Source of the DNA: Pseudomonadota bacterium
GTDB taxonomy: Bacteria > Pseudomonadota > Gammaproteobacteria > Steroidobacterales > Steroidobacteraceae
Assembly: GCA_021850555.1 (NCBI GenBank)
Contig: JAJZLX010000111.1
Location: forward strand, 15,117 to 21,235
Length of the DNA: 6,119 nucleotides
Direction of reading: 5' to 3'
The translations under genes were made by a program, and so were the position numbers. Under the pieces are notes generated by a model. That model was given only the letters and a program-made list of their open reading frames with translations, searched no databases and was not told the origin of the DNA. Position 1 is the stretch's first letter. Every line of letters begins with the position of its first letter. Below are positions 6,095 to 6,119 of the stretch, piece by piece.

Positions 6095-6119
6095 AGAAGA
6101 CAACCCTTTCCAGCAACCC

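Noticed and set aside
1..6119. CRISPR arrays, tRNA/rRNA genes, insertion sequences or toxin-antitoxin modules
   Set aside because: I saw no regularly spaced repeats, tRNA-like cloverleaf, rRNA signature, transposase frame or terminal inverted repeats in the window.

Overview
The window is GC-rich, tightly packed bacterial chromosome. The thiolase and the HAD/crotonase fusion closely resemble, from memory, those of Beta- and Gammaproteobacteria. That lineage is an inference; no rRNA or other taxonomic marker is present.

Layout. Positions 32-1105 (+) encode a complete classical Old Yellow Enzyme type flavin ene-reductase. Positions 1106-1509 hold no intact gene that I can defend. They contain GC-rich hairpins and a short reading frame (1151-1411) that reads as the C-terminal end of an FtsX/MacB-type ABC permease with its middle missing, probably a gene remnant. 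Positions 1510-2439 (+) encode a polytopic membrane protein. Its histidine spacing, E-x-x-H-R motif and two-fold internal repeat match the CtaA/Cox15 heme A synthase fold, but it is divergent and has an extra N-terminal membrane segment. A 42-base GC-rich gap with a hairpin separates it from two convergent genes on the minus strand.

The minus strand is read from right to left. A 791-residue 3-hydroxyacyl-CoA dehydrogenase/enoyl-CoA hydratase fusion (FadN-type domain order, 3708-6083) is followed after 23 bases by a 400-residue acetyl-CoA acyltransferase (FadA-like thiolase, 2482-3684). Together they catalyse hydration, oxidation and thiolysis, the last three steps of a fatty acid beta-oxidation turn. 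An acyl-CoA dehydrogenase, if it belongs to the operon, would lie beyond the right edge. All catalytic residues I looked for in these two enzymes are present.

I do not see an undescribed multi-gene system. The best leads are the spliced permease remnant and the orphan, divergent CtaA-like protein with a hairpin just ahead of its ribosome binding site. A minor lead is a substitution at a usually conserved FMN-phosphate arginine in the ene-reductase. The many long overlapping frames on opposite strands are shadows of high-GC coding sequence.
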